Source: an uncultured Dehalococcoidia bacterium (lineage in GTDB: Bacteria > Chloroflexota > Dehalococcoidia > Lucifugimonadales > UBA3495). From it: DNA of 64,000 bases. The notes beneath the pieces are model-generated. The model ran no database searches. It was not told the origin of the DNA and saw only the letters and a list, made by a program, of their open reading frames with translations. The first letter of the stretch is position 1; every line of letters starts with the position of its first letter. Shown here one piece after another: positions 61,631-64,000 of the stretch. The translations under genes and the position numbers were made by a program. The stretch spans positions 1,315,029 to 1,379,028 of the forward strand of contig OX638345.1 in assembly GCA_951813535.1 (NCBI GenBank), read 5' to 3'.

Positions 61631-64000
61631 TCATCCGGACGGACCGGAAACGGTAGTTGTCGATTCGTTGGACAGCTTCCCCCCGTCTCGGGTGCAAATT
61701 GCGCCGGTATCGGTGCATTCCGTGGTTGCGGGCAGGGTGATGGTGACGTCGCCGTTGCCGTCCGGTCGCACGGTGATCTCCCAGCGTTTGTTACTTGGTG
61801 GCGCCAGCCGGCGGGTTTTGACCACGTCGCCGCCGGATACCGTGAACGCGGAATCCCGCAGCGTAACGTAGCTCAGGCCTCTGATATTTTCATTGAACCG
61901 TAGCTCGAATGTGAATGAACCCCGTCCGTTGTGAGACGTCGGCGTGTCCCTGAACTCGGCCGTCAGCGGCGACCGGATCGTGTCCGTAGCGTCGCTGGTC
62001 AGGGACTCCTCGTAGCCCGCGTCGTCGGTGAAGCTCACCCTGACCTTGATGGTCTTGCCCACGTCGGCAGCGCGAAGGACGTATCGGTTGCCTGTGGCGT
62101 TCCTGATGTCGGTTTCCGAAGTTCCGTCAACCCGGATCCACTGGTAGGTGAAGGACGCCCCGTCCATACCGTCCGCGTCGGCGATGTCGGATGTGGACAC
62201 ACCCAGGGTCTGGTCCATCTCGGCAGTTCCACCAATGGAGGGTTCGCCGGTTGCCGCATCGTTTCGAACGATGAGCGCCGTACCGGGACTGGTGGTGCGG
62301 AGAGTGGTGCCTCCGGCGCGCATGATGACGCGGTTATCCTCCCGGTCGTAGGTGATGTTGGAGTTGGTCATCGCGCCGTGGAATTGCGAGTAGACCGCCC
62401 TGACCCGTTTCGGCGGGTCGATGCTGCTACCCTCGTCGGGCGGGCTCAGCGCGACCTCAAACACCGGGATTTCCTGGGGTTTGATGACGGAGCCACCCAG
62501 GAGCGCGAGCATCGACTGGTACAAATCACCGCGCGGGTTGAACTTCGGCGGCGCATCGTTAACGAAGGGGAACTGCAGGGACCCCATGTGGGTTTCCACG
62601 CCGTTCGGATCCGTAATCCACATGCCGAACCACCGTCCGTCCATATCGTCCATCGACCCATCATGGGCGACGCGGACCGTGTAGTCTCCCACGCCCCAGT
62701 CGTAGGGTTTCCGGATGCTGATGAAGTCGCCCAGGATACTGCCGGTCACAACCCACCCATCGGTGGTGGGCCGGGCCAGTGATTTGTCATGGGTGCCCCA
62801 GCGGTTGAAGACGATGCCCTTGCCCTCGGAGCCATCGGTGTCCGGGTCGTCCAGGTCGGTTCGGATGCCAAACCCGAAGCGAGTGTGGCCGATGCTGCTC
62901 CAGCCGAACGCCATAACCAGGGAATGGTCTTCCGAGAAGTGGCCCGGGTCTTCTCGAACCGTGAAGTTCATGGTGATGGAATCGCTCCTGTCAGTCTGGG
63001 TTGGCCAGCCCCACTGCGCGTTGGCCATGATCTCAGATGCGGCGACGTACCGGGCGTCCACCTTGTGGCCCGATTTGTTTCCCTGGCTCCCGCTGGACAG
63101 GTTGGCATGCAGGCTGCCCGAAGCGCTCTTGATGGAACCGTCGCCGTTGGTGCCCTGGCCGATGTCCCCGTTCTTGGCCAGGGAGTTGGCGGGAATGGCG
63201 ATACCGTTGCTGTCGTTGTCCAGCAGCCCAACGCGGTACACGAACACGAGGGTGGACGAGCCGCTGCTGCGTTTGTTGTAGTTGGCATGACGGGTACCGA
63301 CGGCCCCAAGGGCTTCGACGCTGAGTCGCGCGGCCGGGATGCCCCTGACGTTCACCGGCCGGTCGAACCTGACCTCCACCTTCACCTCCTCGCCGCGCAC
63401 GTAATAGTCGGCATGCTGCGGCGAGGACGTAATCCGCACCCGGTTGACCTTGGGCCGCCTCGAGCGGCCGTCGACCTTGTGGCTCGATTGGGTTCCCAGC
63501 CTGGAGTGGGTCAGGCTCACGTTCTGGTTACCGTCCGTGGTCTGGAAATAGTTCTCCGGGTTATGATCCAGCGTCGAGCTGTTGTCACCGATCCACACGC
63601 CGTCAGTATCCACGTCGCCGGATCGGACGAGCGTCGCGAAGATCACCGAGTCGTCCCGGTGGGACACGGGGACCAGATCCCTTCTGCTGGAGCCGATCCG
63701 TATCCGGAAGGTGGCCTCGCTGTTGACGGAAACGGTTTCGCTGAACTCGACCTCCACCGCGAGGAGTTCGCCGTAGCCGTAGGTGTCGTCGCCGGCCAGG
63801 CGAGTGTCCCAACCGCCAGATTCGTTGGGCTGCACCTCGTACATCCGGACGCCGTTGGCGGCGATGGCGGGCGTGACGAACGGGCGCTGCGAGATCCTAG
63901 GCGAGTTGGGTTGGACGCTCGCGTTGGCGTGGTTGGCAAGCTGGATCTTTTCGTGGTGTTGGCTTTTTCCGGTGTTTTGCGCTGAAGGGTGGGTCGAATC
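61631..64000 (-). CDS. Large multidomain surface protein (5' end beyond right edge)
   Basis: The frame is open to the right edge, so 790 codons are visible and the N terminus is missing. From the visible N-terminal side: two similar beta-sandwich units, the first around LLAVEVEFSETVSVNSEATF and the second around YVRGEEVKVEVRFDRPVNVR, each ending with SSHKVDG- or SGHKVDA-type segments. A middle part (about residues 330-520) looks lectin/laminin-G-like (FGFGIRTDLDDPDTDGSEGK). Then an Ig-like repeat (TGEPSIGGTAEMDQTLGVST) and a C-terminal sandwich (FRDTPTSHNGRGSFTFELRF). These are repeats of secreted or cell-surface proteins. The first Met at 63844 is internal. Adhesive or binding role is inferred. 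Confidence 0.8.
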   Translation of the reverse strand, partial: DSTHPSAQNTGKSQHHEKIQLANHANASVQPNSPRISQRPFVTPAIAANGVRMYEVQPNESGGWDTRLAGDDTYGYGELLAVEVEFSETVSVNSEATFRIRIGSSRRDLVPVSHRDDSVIFATLVRSGDVDTDGVWIGDNSSTLDHNPENYFQTTDGNQNVSLTHSRLGTQSSHKVDGRSRRPKVNRVRITSSPQHADYYVRGEEVKVEVRFDRPVNVRGIPAARLSVEALGAVGTRHANYNKRSSGSSTLVFVYRVGLLDNDSNGIAIPANSLAKNGDIGQGTNGDGSIKSASGSLHANLSSGSQGNKSGHKVDARYVAASEIMANAQWGWPTQTDRSDSITMNFTVREDPGHFSEDHSLVMAFGWSSIGHTRFGFGIRTDLDDPDTDGSEGKGIVFNRWGTHDKSLARPTTDGWVVTGSILGDFISIRKPYDWGVGDYTVRVAHDGSMDDMDGRWFGMWITDPNGVETHMGSLQFPFVNDAPPKFNPRGDLYQSMLALLGGSVIKPQEIPVFEVALSPPDEGSSIDPPKRVRAVYSQFHGAMTNSNITYDREDNRVIMRAGGTTLRTTSPGTALIVRNDAATGEPSIGGTAEMDQTLGVSTSDIADADGMDGASFTYQWIRVDGTSETDIRNATGNRYVLRAADVGKTIKVRVSFTDDAGYEESLTSDATDTIRSPLTAEFRDTPTSHNGRGSFTFELRFNENIRGLSYVTLRDSAFTVSGGDVVKTRRLAPPSNKRWEITVRPDGNGDVTITLPATTECTDTGAICTRDGGKLSNESTTTVSGPSG

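Overview
The window reads as GC-rich bacterial chromosome with about fifty protein genes and no rRNA, tRNA, CRISPR array or transposase that I can see. The gene content (Uma2-type endonucleases, several GMC and tricarballylate-type flavoproteins, amidohydrolases, polysaccharide-deacetylase-like hydrolases, MFS carriers, FN3-rich surface proteins, a GreA fusion) fits a heterotrophic Chloroflexota lineage such as Dehalococcoidia/SAR202. That assignment is an inference; there is no marker gene to settle it. Many promoters carry an extended -10 of the form TGCTATNNT, and the frequent use of TTG and GTG starts decided several gene boundaries.

Layout. 1-2.8 kb: a thiamine operon on the minus strand, with a promoter, a TPP riboswitch, an intrinsic terminator, a sodium:solute symporter and thiC (cut by the left edge). 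2.9-6.2 kb: a minus-strand operon with a long leader, panD and three SAM methyltransferases, two of them tandem paralogs. 6.3-8.6 kb: SprT-like protein, quinone oxidoreductase, DUF1989 protein. 9-10.3 kb: a GreA fusion facing a peroxiredoxin with an in-frame UGA at the peroxidatic position (predicted selenoprotein). 10.8-24.7 kb: mixed metabolism (beta-CASP nuclease, threonine synthase, NYN protein, enoyl-CoA hydratase, VWA lipoprotein, ATP sulfurylase, hot-dog dehydratase, aminotransferase, GMC oxidoreductase, TcuA-like flavoprotein). 24.8-28 kb: a restriction-modification island (DUF4928 protein, C5 methylase, Vsr, Uma2). 28-34 kb: two MFS carriers, a GalU-type uridylyltransferase, a RAM-domain protein, an acyl-CoA dehydrogenase. 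33.9-38.1 kb: an HTH/membrane pair under a palindromic operator-promoter, then ruvX-alaS. 38.2-40 kb: an AAA ATPase with a DUF4276 partner, probably defensive. 40-57 kb: catabolic enzymes (SIS, carboxymuconolactone decarboxylase-like, amidohydrolases, VOC, GMC, LigB-type dioxygenase, HpaB-type monooxygenase, two deacetylases, arylsulfotransferase-like protein, epimerase), with a DUF4160/DUF2442 pair and small unknown genes between them. 57.5-64 kb: surface and exported proteins and a collapsed ugd pseudogene.

How the parts work together. The riboswitch ties thiamine-precursor uptake and HMP-P synthesis to TPP. PanD supplies beta-alanine directly to a methyltransferase operon with no panB or panC nearby, which suggests an N-methylated beta-alanine product. 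The right-hand half looks like a scavenging toolkit for oxidised, methylated and aromatic organic matter.
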